Origin: Pandoraea vervacti
GTDB lineage: Bacteria; Pseudomonadota; Gammaproteobacteria; Burkholderiales; Burkholderiaceae
DNA length: 64,000 bases
Assembly: GCF_000934605.2 (NCBI RefSeq)
Contig: NZ_CP010897.2
Coordinates: 2,294,001 to 2,358,000 of the forward strand
Reading direction: 5' to 3'
The translations under genes and the position numbers were made by a program. The first letter of the stretch is position 1; each line of letters begins with the position of its first letter. The notes below the pieces were generated by a model. It had not been told where the DNA came from. It was given only the letters and a program-made list of their open reading frames with translations, and did not search any database. Shown here one piece after another: positions 15,492-23,883 of the stretch.

Positions 15492-16568
15492 ATGGCTGGA
15501 TCGCGTCGTCTTCCCGAAACCTGGTTCCGCCGCGGCCTGTGGCTGATCGCCGTGTTGTTTGCGGCGTTTCTGATTGGCCTTGGCGGTCTCGTCGTCGACC
15601 GATTGCCGGGCGTCGCCCCTGCGCCAACCCTCGCGTCCTTTGTCGATATCGCGCAGGCCCAACGTGCCGACGCGGCGATCAAGCAGGCGCAGACGCAACT
15701 CGAAGACGTCGAAAGTCAGTTGGAGACGGCGCGCTTGCAGCTCAAGGCGCGCAGTACGGCGTATCGCAACGCACGTGAATCGTTCAACGACTGGGTCGCC
15801 ACGCGCACCGCGACGGCGCAGGCGAGCCAGGACGCCGAACTCGTGTCTCGCACGCGCGCGCTCGATACGCTCAAGGCCGCCGAGCGCGACGCCCAGACAC
15901 AGGTCGACACTCTCGAATCCCGTCATCTGGATGCGCAGCGCGCGCTCGAGTCTGCGCGCAACGCCCGCTTTGCGCTGAACGACGCGGCGAGCGAGAAGCT
16001 TGCTGCGATTCAGCGTTCGCAGGAACTGAAGGTCTTCGGCATTCGGCTGGCGTTGACGCTGCCGCTGCTGGCCGTCGCCGGCTGGCTGTTCGTACGGCAG
16101 CGCAAGAGTACGTGGTGGCCGTTCGTGTGGGGCTTCATCTTCTTCGCGCTCTTCGCCTTCTTCGTGGAACTGGTTCCGTATCTGCCGGACTACGGCGGCT
16201 ACGTCCGATACCTCGTCGGCATTGTGTTGACGGTGTTAATCGGCCGGTATGCCATCGTCTCCCTGCAGCGCTATCTGGCCAGGCAGAAGGCAGAGGAGCA
16301 ATTGCCGGACGAAGAGCGGCGCAAGACCTTGTCCTACGATCTGGCGCAGGCGCGCCTGGCCAAGGCAGTGTGTCCGGGGTGCGAACGTCCCGTGAAACTC
16401 GACGACCCGGAGCGCGACTACTGCGTGCACTGCGGCATCTGCCTGTTCGACCATTGCGGCACGTGCAAGACGCGCAAGAACGCGTTCGCGCATTTCTGCC
16501 ATCACTGTGGCGCGCGCGCCACCGGGGCGAATGCGGATCCGCAGGCGCGTGTCAGCCCTGCGGCGTGA
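15492..16568 (+). CDS. Membrane protein with coiled coil and C-terminal zinc ribbons
   Basis: I do not recognise a named gene. The 358-residue product begins with a transmembrane helix (about 14-36), followed by a long Ala/Gln/Arg/Glu-rich segment (about 50-170) that looks like a coiled coil. Two or three further hydrophobic segments lie between about 182 and 260. The C-terminal 60 residues contain four CxxC/CxxH-type pairs (CPGC, CVHC, CGTC, CHHC), which should bind two zinc ions as double zinc ribbons. A strong ribosome-binding site (AGGAGGG) stands 5-8 bases before the ATG. The 15-bp gap after rpiA implies a shared transcript. The topology would put the coiled coil on one side of the membrane; its binding partner is unknown. 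Confidence 0.8.
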   Translation: MAGSRRLPETWFRRGLWLIAVLFAAFLIGLGGLVVDRLPGVAPAPTLASFVDIAQAQRADAAIKQAQTQLEDVESQLETARLQLKARSTAYRNARESFNDWVATRTATAQASQDAELVSRTRALDTLKAAERDAQTQVDTLESRHLDAQRALESARNARFALNDAASEKLAAIQRSQELKVFGIRLALTLPLLAVAGWLFVRQRKSTWWPFVWGFIFFALFAFFVELVPYLPDYGGYVRYLVGIVLTVLIGRYAIVSLQRYLARQKAEEQLPDEERRKTLSYDLAQARLAKAVCPGCERPVKLDDPERDYCVHCGICLFDHCGTCKTRKNAFAHFCHHCGARATGANADPQARVSPAA

Positions 16569-16637
16569 TGGTGTGAGGGTCCCGGGATGGCTCCCGGGCG
16601 TAACCCCTCACCAGCGTCTCCCACTTATCCAGCGCGC

Positions 16638-16916
16638 TTACTCGGCGCTCGGCGGCGGCACATAGCCTTGCGCCACGTCGGCGCCCTCGCCGAAGAAGTA
16701 CTTTTCGGTCTGCTTGACGAGGTATTGGCGAGCGCGCGGGTCTGCCATGTTGAGGCGGTTCTCGTTGATCAGCATCGTCTGTTGCTTGAGCCATCCGGCC
16801 CAGGCTTCTTTGGAGACGCTTTCCCAGAGACGTTTGCCAAGTTCGCCGGGCATCGGCGGGAAATCGAGACCTTCGGCTTCTTTGCCGAGCTTGATGCATT
16901 GAACCATGCGGGCCAT
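16638..16916 (-). CDS. yggX: Probable Fe(2+)-trafficking protein YggX
   Basis: A 92-residue cytoplasmic protein of the YggX family, linked in enterobacteria to protection of labile iron and Fe-S clusters from oxidative damage. It is almost the same length as the 91-residue E. coli protein. It carries the family N-terminus MARMVQCIKLGKEAEGL with the single conserved Cys, then FPPMPGELGKRLWESVS, WLKQQTMLINENRLN and DPRARQYLVKQTEKYFFGEG. The ATG at 16916 has a good AAGGAG site upstream and matches the family, so the 16-residue longer frame is not used. It lies on the same strand as argA, 204 bp downstream of it. Confidence 0.93.
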   Translation of the reverse strand: MARMVQCIKLGKEAEGLDFPPMPGELGKRLWESVSKEAWAGWLKQQTMLINENRLNMADPRARQYLVKQTEKYFFGEGADVAQGYVPPPSAE

Positions 16917-17120
16917 GAGGGGACTCCTTCGTGATCGTCGTATTGGGGTAAAGAAACGCCGCACGCGAGCGCCGGATTGCCGTGATCGAGTGGCAAATGG
17001 GCAAATCGGGCAAACCGGGGCGAATGATGCAAAAAGCGCGGCGGCAGATATCCGGATATGGGGGGCAGGGCGCGCGATGCAAGGCCGGCATCGCGTACGC
17101 GCCAGGGCTGCCCGCCAGGG

Positions 17121-18470
17121 TTACAGCTTCTTGATCAGCACCAATGAGCGGCGCTGCCAGTTGTACAGGCGGCGTCGGTCGGCCGGCAGATCGTCGACAC
17201 CGGCCTTGACGAAGCCTCGCTTGAGGAACCAGTGTTCGGTGCGCGTCGTAAGCACGAACAGGCGCTCCAGCCCGCGTGCGCGGGCACGCTGCTCGATGTG
17301 CTTGAGCAGGCGTTCACCGTCGCCCGATCCCTGCGCTTCCGGGTCCACGGTCAGGCAGGCCATCTCGCCAATGCGCTCGGTCGGATAGGGATAGAGCGCC
17401 GCGCAGCCGAACAGGCGTCCATCGTGCTCGATGACCGAGAAGTGATCGATGTCGCGCTCCAGTTGATGGCGCCCGCGCCGCACCAGCGTACCGTCCGCTT
17501 CCAGCGGTTCGATCAACTGGAGAATGCCGCCGACGTCGTCGATGGTCGCTTCGCGCAGGCTTTCCAGATTCTCATACGAGATCATCGTGCCGACGCCATC
17601 GTGCGAGAACAGTTCGAGCAGCATGCTGCCATCGAGCGAGAACGGCACGATGTGCGCACGGCCCACGCCGGCACGGCACGCGCGTGTGGCGTACTTCAGA
17701 TAGAACGCCGAGTCGCGGTCGATCGTGCCCTGCGATTGCATGCGCTGCGCGTCTTCTAGCGTCAGTTCGCGTTGCAACTCGTTGTATTCGTTCAGAACGC
17801 CGGGCGTCTCGGTAATGAAGATCAGCTTGTCAGCGCGCAGCGCAATCGCCGCGGACGATGCCACGTCTTCCATCGTCAGATTGAACGACTGGCCCGTGGG
17901 CGAGAAACCGAGCGGTGAGAGCAGCACGATCTTGCCGTTCGAGAGCGACAGGCGAATCGATTCGGCATCGACCTTGCGAACCACGCCGGTGTGCTGGAAA
18001 TCCACGCCATCGACCACGCCGACCGGGCGCCCGGTGACGAAATTGCCCGAGACCACGCTGATTCGCGCATTGCCCATTGGCGTGTTCGGCAGCCCCTGGC
18101 TGATCGATGCCTCGATGTCCAGACGCAGTTCGCCGGCCGCTTCCTTCACCGCTTCGAGCGCGGCCGCGTCCGTAATGCGCAGTTGCTGGGCAAAATGCGA
18201 CTCGATATGCCGCAGGCGCATTTGCTCCTCGACCTGCGGTCGCGAACCGTGCACCAGCACGATGTGCATGCCCATGGCGCACAGCAGCGCGACGTCCTGA
18301 ATCAGGGAGTCGAGCCCGCCTGCCGCAACCAGTTCGCCGCCAAAGGCAACCACGAAGGTCTTGTCACGGAACGCATGGATATAGGGGGCGACCGAGCGCA
18401 GCCAGTCCACGAACTGGGCTTGATGGGCGGTCTCTTCGTCTTGCAGGGCGGGGTCGGGTTCGGTCAGCAT
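17121..18470 (-). CDS. argA: Amino-acid N-acetyltransferase (N-acetylglutamate synthase)
   Basis: This enzyme carries out the first step of arginine biosynthesis, acetylating glutamate with acetyl-CoA. The 449-residue product has the classical two-domain layout of bacterial ArgA (443 in E. coli): an N-terminal amino-acid-kinase-like domain (about 20-290; VVAFGGELVAAGGLD, VLVHGSRPQV, NGKIVLLSPLGFSPTG) that normally binds the arginine feedback inhibitor, and a C-terminal GNAT acetyltransferase domain (about 300-440; CLTVDPEAQGSGDGERLL, with RLFVLTTRTEHWFLKRGF). It is divergent from hrpA with only 44 bp between the two start codons. No ArgR box is obvious. Confidence 0.95.
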   Translation of the reverse strand: MLTEPDPALQDEETAHQAQFVDWLRSVAPYIHAFRDKTFVVAFGGELVAAGGLDSLIQDVALLCAMGMHIVLVHGSRPQVEEQMRLRHIESHFAQQLRITDAAALEAVKEAAGELRLDIEASISQGLPNTPMGNARISVVSGNFVTGRPVGVVDGVDFQHTGVVRKVDAESIRLSLSNGKIVLLSPLGFSPTGQSFNLTMEDVASSAAIALRADKLIFITETPGVLNEYNELQRELTLEDAQRMQSQGTIDRDSAFYLKYATRACRAGVGRAHIVPFSLDGSMLLELFSHDGVGTMISYENLESLREATIDDVGGILQLIEPLEADGTLVRRGRHQLERDIDHFSVIEHDGRLFGCAALYPYPTERIGEMACLTVDPEAQGSGDGERLLKHIEQRARARGLERLFVLTTRTEHWFLKRGFVKAGVDDLPADRRRLYNWQRRSLVLIKKL

Positions 18471-18496
18471 GGGTGTACGTGCGCAAACATGCGCAG

Positions 18497-18506
18497 ATTA
18501 TATAAT
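18497..18506. promoter_or_regulatory. Palindromic double -10 element between argA and hrpA
   Basis: The palindrome ATTATATAAT gives a perfect TATAAT hexamer on both strands in the 44-bp gap between two divergent genes. On the plus strand the hexamer ends 8 bases before the hrpA ATG, so a transcript from it would start at about the start codon. On the minus strand it allows an argA leader of about 20 bases. No good -35 hexamer is visible on either side. Confidence 0.55.
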
Positions 18507-18514
18507 GCGCGCCC

Positions 18515-21500
18515 ATGGCAAGTGATGAACGAAATCGACAATCTAAGCCCCCGAAGCCAAAAGTGACGGCGCCGGGGCATACGCGTGTTCAAACCGCGGG
18601 CACTTCACAACCCAAGCAACCCAAGCAACCCAAGCAATCCAGGCAACCCGATCGCGCGAAGCACCCGGCCGGGACGGCCGAGGCCGGACGCCGCCTGTCG
18701 CCCGCCGAGCGGGCTGCGCGCGACGCCGAGCGCCTGGCGGCCCGTCAGGCCGCGGCCAATCGCATCGCGACGATCACATTCCCCGAAGCGTTGCCGGTCT
18801 CCGGCCGCCGGGAGGAGATTGCGCGCGCCATCGCCGGGCATCAGGTCGTGATCGTGAGCGGCGAGACCGGCTCCGGCAAAACCACCCAGCTGCCGAAAAT
18901 CTGTCTCGCACTCGGGCGCGGGTTGGGCGCGGGCGGCACAGGTCTCATCGGTCATACGCAGCCGCGACGTATTGCTGCTTCCGCCACGGCCCGCCGGATT
19001 GCCGACGAGCTGAATACGCCGCTGGGCGAGATCGTCGGGTTCAAGGTGCGGTTCAACGACACGCTGTCCAACGGCGCGTCCGTCAAGCTGATGACCGACG
19101 GCATTCTGCTTGCGGAGACGCAGACCGACCCGTTGTTGCGTGCGTACGACACCATCATCATCGACGAGGCGCACGAGCGCAGCCTGAACATCGACTTTCT
19201 GCTCGGCTACCTGAAGCAGTTATTGCCGCGCCGGCCCGATTTGAAGGTCATCATTACCTCGGCGACCATCGACGCCGATCGCTTCGCCCGCCATTTCGGC
19301 ACGGGGGAGGGCGAGTCGCTGCGTCCGGCGCCGGTCATCGAGGTGAGCGGCCGTCTGTATCCGGTGGAGGTGCGCTACCGTCCGATTCAGGATGACGTGC
19401 GTATTGCCAACGCCGAGGGTCGTGATGGCCGCGAGGGCAGCCGCGCGAGCGCCCGCGACCGGGAGCGCGATCTGATGGACGGCATCGTCGACGCCGTCGA
19501 TGAACTCTGCCGTGAGGGCTCGGGCGACGTGCTGGTCTTCCTGCCCGGCGAGCGCGAGATTCGCGAGGCCGCCGAGTCGCTGCGCAAGCACCATCCGCCG
19601 CACACCGAAATTCTGCCGCTGTTTGCACGCCTGTCCGCGAGCGATCAGGAGCGCGTGTTCAAGCCGTCCAATGCGCGACGCATCGTGCTGGCGACCAACG
19701 TGGCGGAAACGTCGCTTACCGTACCCGGCATCCGTTACGTGGTCGACGCCGGCACGGCGCGCGTGAAGCGCTACTCGTACCGCAACAAGGTCGAGCAGTT
19801 GCAGATCGAATCGATCTCGCAGGCCGCCGCCAATCAGCGTGCAGGCCGATGCGGCCGGGTCGCCGACGGCGTGTGTATCCGTCTGTACGACGAGACCGAC
19901 TTCCAGTCGCGCGCGCGCTTCACCGACCCGGAAATCCTGCGCTCGTCGCTGGCGGCCGTCATCCTGCGGATGCAGTCGCTGCGACTCTCGAAGGTCGAGG
20001 GCTTCCCGTTCATCGAACCGCCGCCCGGGCGCGCCATCGCCGACGGCTATCAGTTGCTCAATGAACTCGGCGCCGTGGACGACACGAACCAGCTCACGCC
20101 ACTCGGGCGCGAACTGGCGCGACTGCCGCTCGATCCGCGCGTGGGCCGCATGATTCTTGCCGCGCGCGATCAGCAATCGCTGCGCGAAGTGCTGATCATC
20201 GCCAGCGCCCTGGCGGTGCAGGACCCGCGCGACCGGCCCATCGAGGCGCAGGACGCGGCCGACAACGCGCACAGGAAGTTTGCCGACGAGCGGTCCGAAT
20301 TCCTGTCGTGGATCAAGATCTGGAAGTGGTTCGAAGACGCCATCGCGCACAAGAAGTCCAACCGTCTTCTGGCGCAGGCGTGCCGCGAGAACTTCCTGTC
20401 GCAGTTGCGCCTGCGCGAATGGCGCGACGTCCACAGCCAGTTGCTCACGGTGGTGCGCGAGCAGGGGTGGCGCATCAATGAATCGGAAGCCACCTACGAG
20501 CAGGTGCATCTGGCGCTGCTCGCAGGCTTGCTGGGCAACATTGGCTGCAAGGCCGACGACGACCCGCATTTCCTCGGCGCGCACGGCATCAAGTTCCATA
20601 TCTGGCCGGGTTCGTCGCTGGTCAAGAAGGCAGGCCGATGGGTCATGGCCGGCGAACTGGTCGAGACGAGCCGCCTCTATGCGCGCTGCATCGCCCGAAT
20701 CGAGCCGGAATGGATCGAACGCGTGGGCAAGCATCTGGTGAAGACGTCGCTGTCGGACGCGCACTGGGAGAAGAAGGCCGCGCAAGTCGTCGCGTACGAG
20801 CGCGGCACGCTCTATGGTCTGACCATCTACGCACGCCGTCGCATGAACTTCGGTCCGCGCGATCCGCGCCGTGCGCGCGAGATCTTTCTGCGCAGCGCGC
20901 TCGTCGAAGGCGAGTGGGAGACGAAACTTCCGTTCTACGCTCATAACCGCAAGTTGATCGCGGACATCGAACAGCTTGAGCACAAGTCGCGCCGCCAGGA
21001 TGTGCTGGTCGACGACGAACTGATCTACGCTTACTACGACGCGCATGTGCCCGCCGATCTGTACGATGGCGCGAGCTTCGAGCACTGGTATCGGGAGACG
21101 GCCAAGGGCACGCCCCGACTGCTTTATCTGGTGCGCGACGACCTCATGCGTCACGAGGCGGCCGGGGTCACCACCGATCTGTTCCCGAAGAAAACGGCCA
21201 TTGCCGGCATCGAGATGGCGTTGACGTACCACTTCGAACCGGGCTCGCCGCGCGACGGCGTGACGCTCGCCGTGCCGCTTTACGCCCTGAATCAGGTCGA
21301 CGCGCGCCGTTGCGAATGGCTCGTGCCGGGCATGCTCAAGGAAAAGGCGCACCTGTTGATGAAGTCGCTGCCGCAGAAGCTGCGGCGTCACTTCGTGCCG
21401 TTGCCGGAGTACGCGGCAGGCTTTTTCGATCGGGCGACGTTCGGGCAGGGCGCCCTGCTCGATGCCCTCATGGCGGATGCGCGCGAGCAGACCGGGGTCA

Positions 21501-22675
21501 TGCTCAAGTCGAGCGACTTTAAGCTGGAGATGCTGCCCGCGCATTTGTCGATGAACTTCAAGGTGATCGACGAGCACGGCCGTCAACTGGGCATGGGGCG
21601 CAACCTCGCCCAACTGCGCGCCGAACTCGGCCAGCAGGCGCAGCGAACGTTCCAGCAGCTCGCGGCCAAAAGCGGCGCCACGCCCACGGGCAGCGCGCCG
21701 GCGGCGCCGCGAGAGCGTGGCGGGGACGAAGGTGGCCAGGCAGACAACAGCGCCAAGAGCGCAGGCAAGGCGGGGCGCACGGCGGCAACCCAAGCGGCAC
21801 CCGCCGCCGCGGTCGAGCCCGGTCGCTACGACAATCTCACGACGTGGAGTTTCGGCGAATTGCCCGAGATGCTGGAAATCCGGCGTGGCGGGCAGACGCT
21901 GTTCGGCTATCCGGCGCTCGTCGACCGAGGCGACCATTGCGATCTGGAGGTGTTCGACGATCCCGACGAAGCGCAGCGGCAGCATCGTGCAGGCCTGCGA
22001 CGCCTGTTCGCCATCCAGCTTCGCGAACAGGTGAAGTATCTGGAGAAGAACATTCCCGGCTTGCAGCAGATGGCGATGCAGTATATGAGTCTGGGCACGC
22101 AGGAGGAACTGCGCGACCAGATCGTGGATCTGGCGCTCGAGCGGGCGTGTCTGGCGTTGCCGTGGCCGAGCGAGAACGCGTCGTTTGTCGCGCGCAAGGA
22201 TGAAGGGCGAGGGCGTCTGACGCTGCTCGCGCAGGAGATTGCGCGACTGGCCGGGCAGATTCTCGCCGAGTATGCCGCGTTGCAGAAGAAGCTGGCGCAA
22301 GCCAGGCCGTTTGCCCAGGCGCACGCGGACCTGAGCGCCCAGTTGCAGCGCCTCGTCGGCAAGCGCTTTCTCATCGACACGCCATACGCCCAGTTGGCGC
22401 ATTTCCCGCGCTACCTGAAAGGCATGGCCGCGCGTATCGACAAGCTCAAGGCCGATCCGTCGCGCGACGCGCGCGCCATGAGCGAGCTCGGGCCGTTGCT
22501 GCAAAACTGGCAGCGGGCGACGTCGCAACGCCGGGATCACGGCGATGCAAGGCTCGACGAATTCCGCTGGCTGCTCGAGGAGTTGCGCATTTCGCTCTTC
22601 GCTCAGGAGTTGCGCACGCCCATGCCGGTGTCGGTCAAGCGTCTGCACAAGGTGTGGGAAGCGTTGCAGCGCTGA
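18515..22675 (+). CDS. hrpA: ATP-dependent RNA helicase HrpA
   Basis: A DEAH-box RNA helicase of the HrpA family, which in E. coli is a 1300-residue protein acting on mRNA and on stalled or collided ribosomes. This one has 1386 residues. Walker A is GETGSGKTTQ (about 116-125), then QPRR (about 149), the DEAH box in IIIDEAHERS (about 214-223), SATIDADRF, and the motif VI sequence QRAGRCGR. The helicase-associated, OB-fold and DUF3418-like C-terminal regions follow. The first 90 residues are Lys/Gln/Pro-rich with KQPKQPKQPK repeats and are probably disordered. The ATG at 18515 has no Shine-Dalgarno and sits immediately after a TATAAT, so the message may be leaderless. A downstream start in the disordered segment cannot be excluded. 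Confidence 0.93.
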   Translation: MASDERNRQSKPPKPKVTAPGHTRVQTAGTSQPKQPKQPKQSRQPDRAKHPAGTAEAGRRLSPAERAARDAERLAARQAAANRIATITFPEALPVSGRREEIARAIAGHQVVIVSGETGSGKTTQLPKICLALGRGLGAGGTGLIGHTQPRRIAASATARRIADELNTPLGEIVGFKVRFNDTLSNGASVKLMTDGILLAETQTDPLLRAYDTIIIDEAHERSLNIDFLLGYLKQLLPRRPDLKVIITSATIDADRFARHFGTGEGESLRPAPVIEVSGRLYPVEVRYRPIQDDVRIANAEGRDGREGSRASARDRERDLMDGIVDAVDELCREGSGDVLVFLPGEREIREAAESLRKHHPPHTEILPLFARLSASDQERVFKPSNARRIVLATNVAETSLTVPGIRYVVDAGTARVKRYSYRNKVEQLQIESISQAAANQRAGRCGRVADGVCIRLYDETDFQSRARFTDPEILRSSLAAVILRMQSLRLSKVEGFPFIEPPPGRAIADGYQLLNELGAVDDTNQLTPLGRELARLPLDPRVGRMILAARDQQSLREVLIIASALAVQDPRDRPIEAQDAADNAHRKFADERSEFLSWIKIWKWFEDAIAHKKSNRLLAQACRENFLSQLRLREWRDVHSQLLTVVREQGWRINESEATYEQVHLALLAGLLGNIGCKADDDPHFLGAHGIKFHIWPGSSLVKKAGRWVMAGELVETSRLYARCIARIEPEWIERVGKHLVKTSLSDAHWEKKAAQVVAYERGTLYGLTIYARRRMNFGPRDPRRAREIFLRSALVEGEWETKLPFYAHNRKLIADIEQLEHKSRRQDVLVDDELIYAYYDAHVPADLYDGASFEHWYRETAKGTPRLLYLVRDDLMRHEAAGVTTDLFPKKTAIAGIEMALTYHFEPGSPRDGVTLAVPLYALNQVDARRCEWLVPGMLKEKAHLLMKSLPQKLRRHFVPLPEYAAGFFDRATFGQGALLDALMADAREQTGVMLKSSDFKLEMLPAHLSMNFKVIDEHGRQLGMGRNLAQLRAELGQQAQRTFQQLAAKSGATPTGSAPAAPRERGGDEGGQADNSAKSAGKAGRTAATQAAPAAAVEPGRYDNLTTWSFGELPEMLEIRRGGQTLFGYPALVDRGDHCDLEVFDDPDEAQRQHRAGLRRLFAIQLREQVKYLEKNIPGLQQMAMQYMSLGTQEELRDQIVDLALERACLALPWPSENASFVARKDEGRGRLTLLAQEIARLAGQILAEYAALQKKLAQARPFAQAHADLSAQLQRLVGKRFLIDTPYAQLAHFPRYLKGMAARIDKLKADPSRDARAMSELGPLLQNWQRATSQRRDHGDARLDEFRWLLEELRISLFAQELRTPMPVSVKRLHKVWEALQR
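18609..18646. repeat. AACCCAAGC nonamer repeats in the 5' end of hrpA
   Basis: Four tandem copies of the 9-bp unit AACCCAAGC (the last degenerate) encode the KQPKQPKQPKQ run near residues 34-42 of HrpA. Confidence 0.75.
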
Positions 22676-22802
22676 GGGCCGGTTTGCGCTACGTCATGAA
22701 GTGTGCGGATGGTGTTTCGTCTGATCAAAAAATGTACGCGCGAAGCGCTGCGCCGAGGCGTTCCCAGCCTACAATAGCGAGACTTTTTCCAGAGACTTCG
22801 TG

Positions 22803-23798
22803 ATGCGCAAACTTCTGATTGCCGCCAGTCTGGCGGCTTCCTTCGGACTCGCGGCACTGGCCGGTCCGGCCCGCGCCGCGGCACCCGCGCCCGAGAGCGT
22901 GGTGGTCGTGCTCAATTCGGCCGACGCCAGCGTCAGCCTGATCGACAAGGCCTCGCAGAAGGTCATTCAGACGTTCCCGGTCGGTAAGGAGCCGCATCAC
23001 CTCATGGCGACGCCCGACAACCAGTCGCTCATCGTCGCGAATTCGGTCGGCAACAACCTCGTCTTCCTCGATCCGAAGACGGGGCAGATCCAGCGCAAGA
23101 TCGAGAACATCGAAGACCCCTACCAGATCGGCTTCTCGCCGGACAAGAAGTGGTTCGTGGCCAACGCGCTGCGTCTGGACCGCGTGGACGTCTACCGCTT
23201 CGACGGCAAGAATCTGAGCGTCGCGCAGCGTATTCCCATCAAGAAGATGCCGAGCCACCTCGTGTTCACCGAGGACAGCAAGCTTGTGTTCATCTCGCTG
23301 CAGGAGTCGAACGAAGTCGCCGCCATCGATCTGGCTACGCAGAAAGTGATCTGGAAGATGAAGGTCGGCGACAGCCCGGCCGGTGTGTGGCTCACGCCGA
23401 ACGACAAGTATCTGCTCGTGGGCATGACGGGGGCCGATTACGCGGCAGTGGTCGACTGGCGTAACCAGAAGGTCGTCAAGACGATTCCGACCGGCAAGGG
23501 CGCACACAACTTCCGCTCGCTCGCCGATGGCAAGCACGTGCTGATCTCGAACCGGGTTTCCAGCACGATCAGCATCATCGATCAGGAGTCGCTCACCAAC
23601 GTGGGCAACATCACCGGTCTGCTGCCGGGCCCGGACGACATGGAACTTACCGCCGACAGGAAACAGCTCTGGGTGACGTTCCGCTGGGCGCGCAAGGTCG
23701 GCATTATCGATCTGGCCTCGCGCAAGCTCATCAACACCATTCCGGTCGGACGCTCGCCGCACGGGATCTATTTCTACGACCGCGCGCCGGTGCTGTAA
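22803..23798 (+). CDS. Exported YVTN-type beta-propeller protein
   Basis: A 331-residue protein with a Sec signal peptide (MRKLLIAASLAASFGLAALA, then ARAAAP). The mature part consists of YVTN-type repeats with the pattern V-x-x-x-IDLA-x-x-K-V and IPVGKxPHHL-like turns (VGKEPHHLMATPDN, VGDSPAGVWLTPND, PTGKGAHNFRSLAD, LPGPDDMELTADR, VGRSPHGIYF), so it should fold as a seven-bladed propeller in the periplasm. No heme site or catalytic motif is visible, so it is more likely a binding or scaffold protein. A GTG one codon upstream is an alternative start. It stands between hrpA and an EI24-family gene, separated from the latter by a strong hairpin. Confidence 0.85.
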   Translation: MRKLLIAASLAASFGLAALAGPARAAAPAPESVVVVLNSADASVSLIDKASQKVIQTFPVGKEPHHLMATPDNQSLIVANSVGNNLVFLDPKTGQIQRKIENIEDPYQIGFSPDKKWFVANALRLDRVDVYRFDGKNLSVAQRIPIKKMPSHLVFTEDSKLVFISLQESNEVAAIDLATQKVIWKMKVGDSPAGVWLTPNDKYLLVGMTGADYAAVVDWRNQKVVKTIPTGKGAHNFRSLADGKHVLISNRVSSTISIIDQESLTNVGNITGLLPGPDDMELTADRKQLWVTFRWARKVGIIDLASRKLINTIPVGRSPHGIYFYDRAPVL

Positions 23799-23828
23799 CA
23801 TCAAGGCCTTACTCTCAAGGCTTTGATC

Positions 23829-23865
23829 GCACGGGGGCCACGGCAGCGCGCCGTGGCCCCCGTGC
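23829..23865. terminator. 15-bp perfect hairpin after the beta-propeller gene
   Basis: An inverted repeat with arms GCACGGGGGCCACGG and CCGTGGCCCCCGTGC encloses a 7-base loop. It lies 31 bp after the stop codon of the propeller gene and 18 bp before the next start. No T-tract follows on the plus strand, so it may block RNase or terminate with help from Rho rather than act as a classical intrinsic terminator. Confidence 0.55.
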
Positions 23866-23883
23866 GGTCCGTACCACACCTGC

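Noticed and set aside
14577..15926. 769-codon minus-strand frame appearing to fuse tal to a 450-residue N-terminal part
   Set aside because: The upstream part is antisense to rpiA and the zinc-ribbon gene and has no family resemblance; tal begins with its normal N-terminus at 14576.
19220..22648. 1142-codon minus-strand frame inside hrpA
   Set aside because: It is the antisense of a conserved helicase; composition is His/Arg/Leu-rich with no motifs, typical of GC-rich shadow frames.
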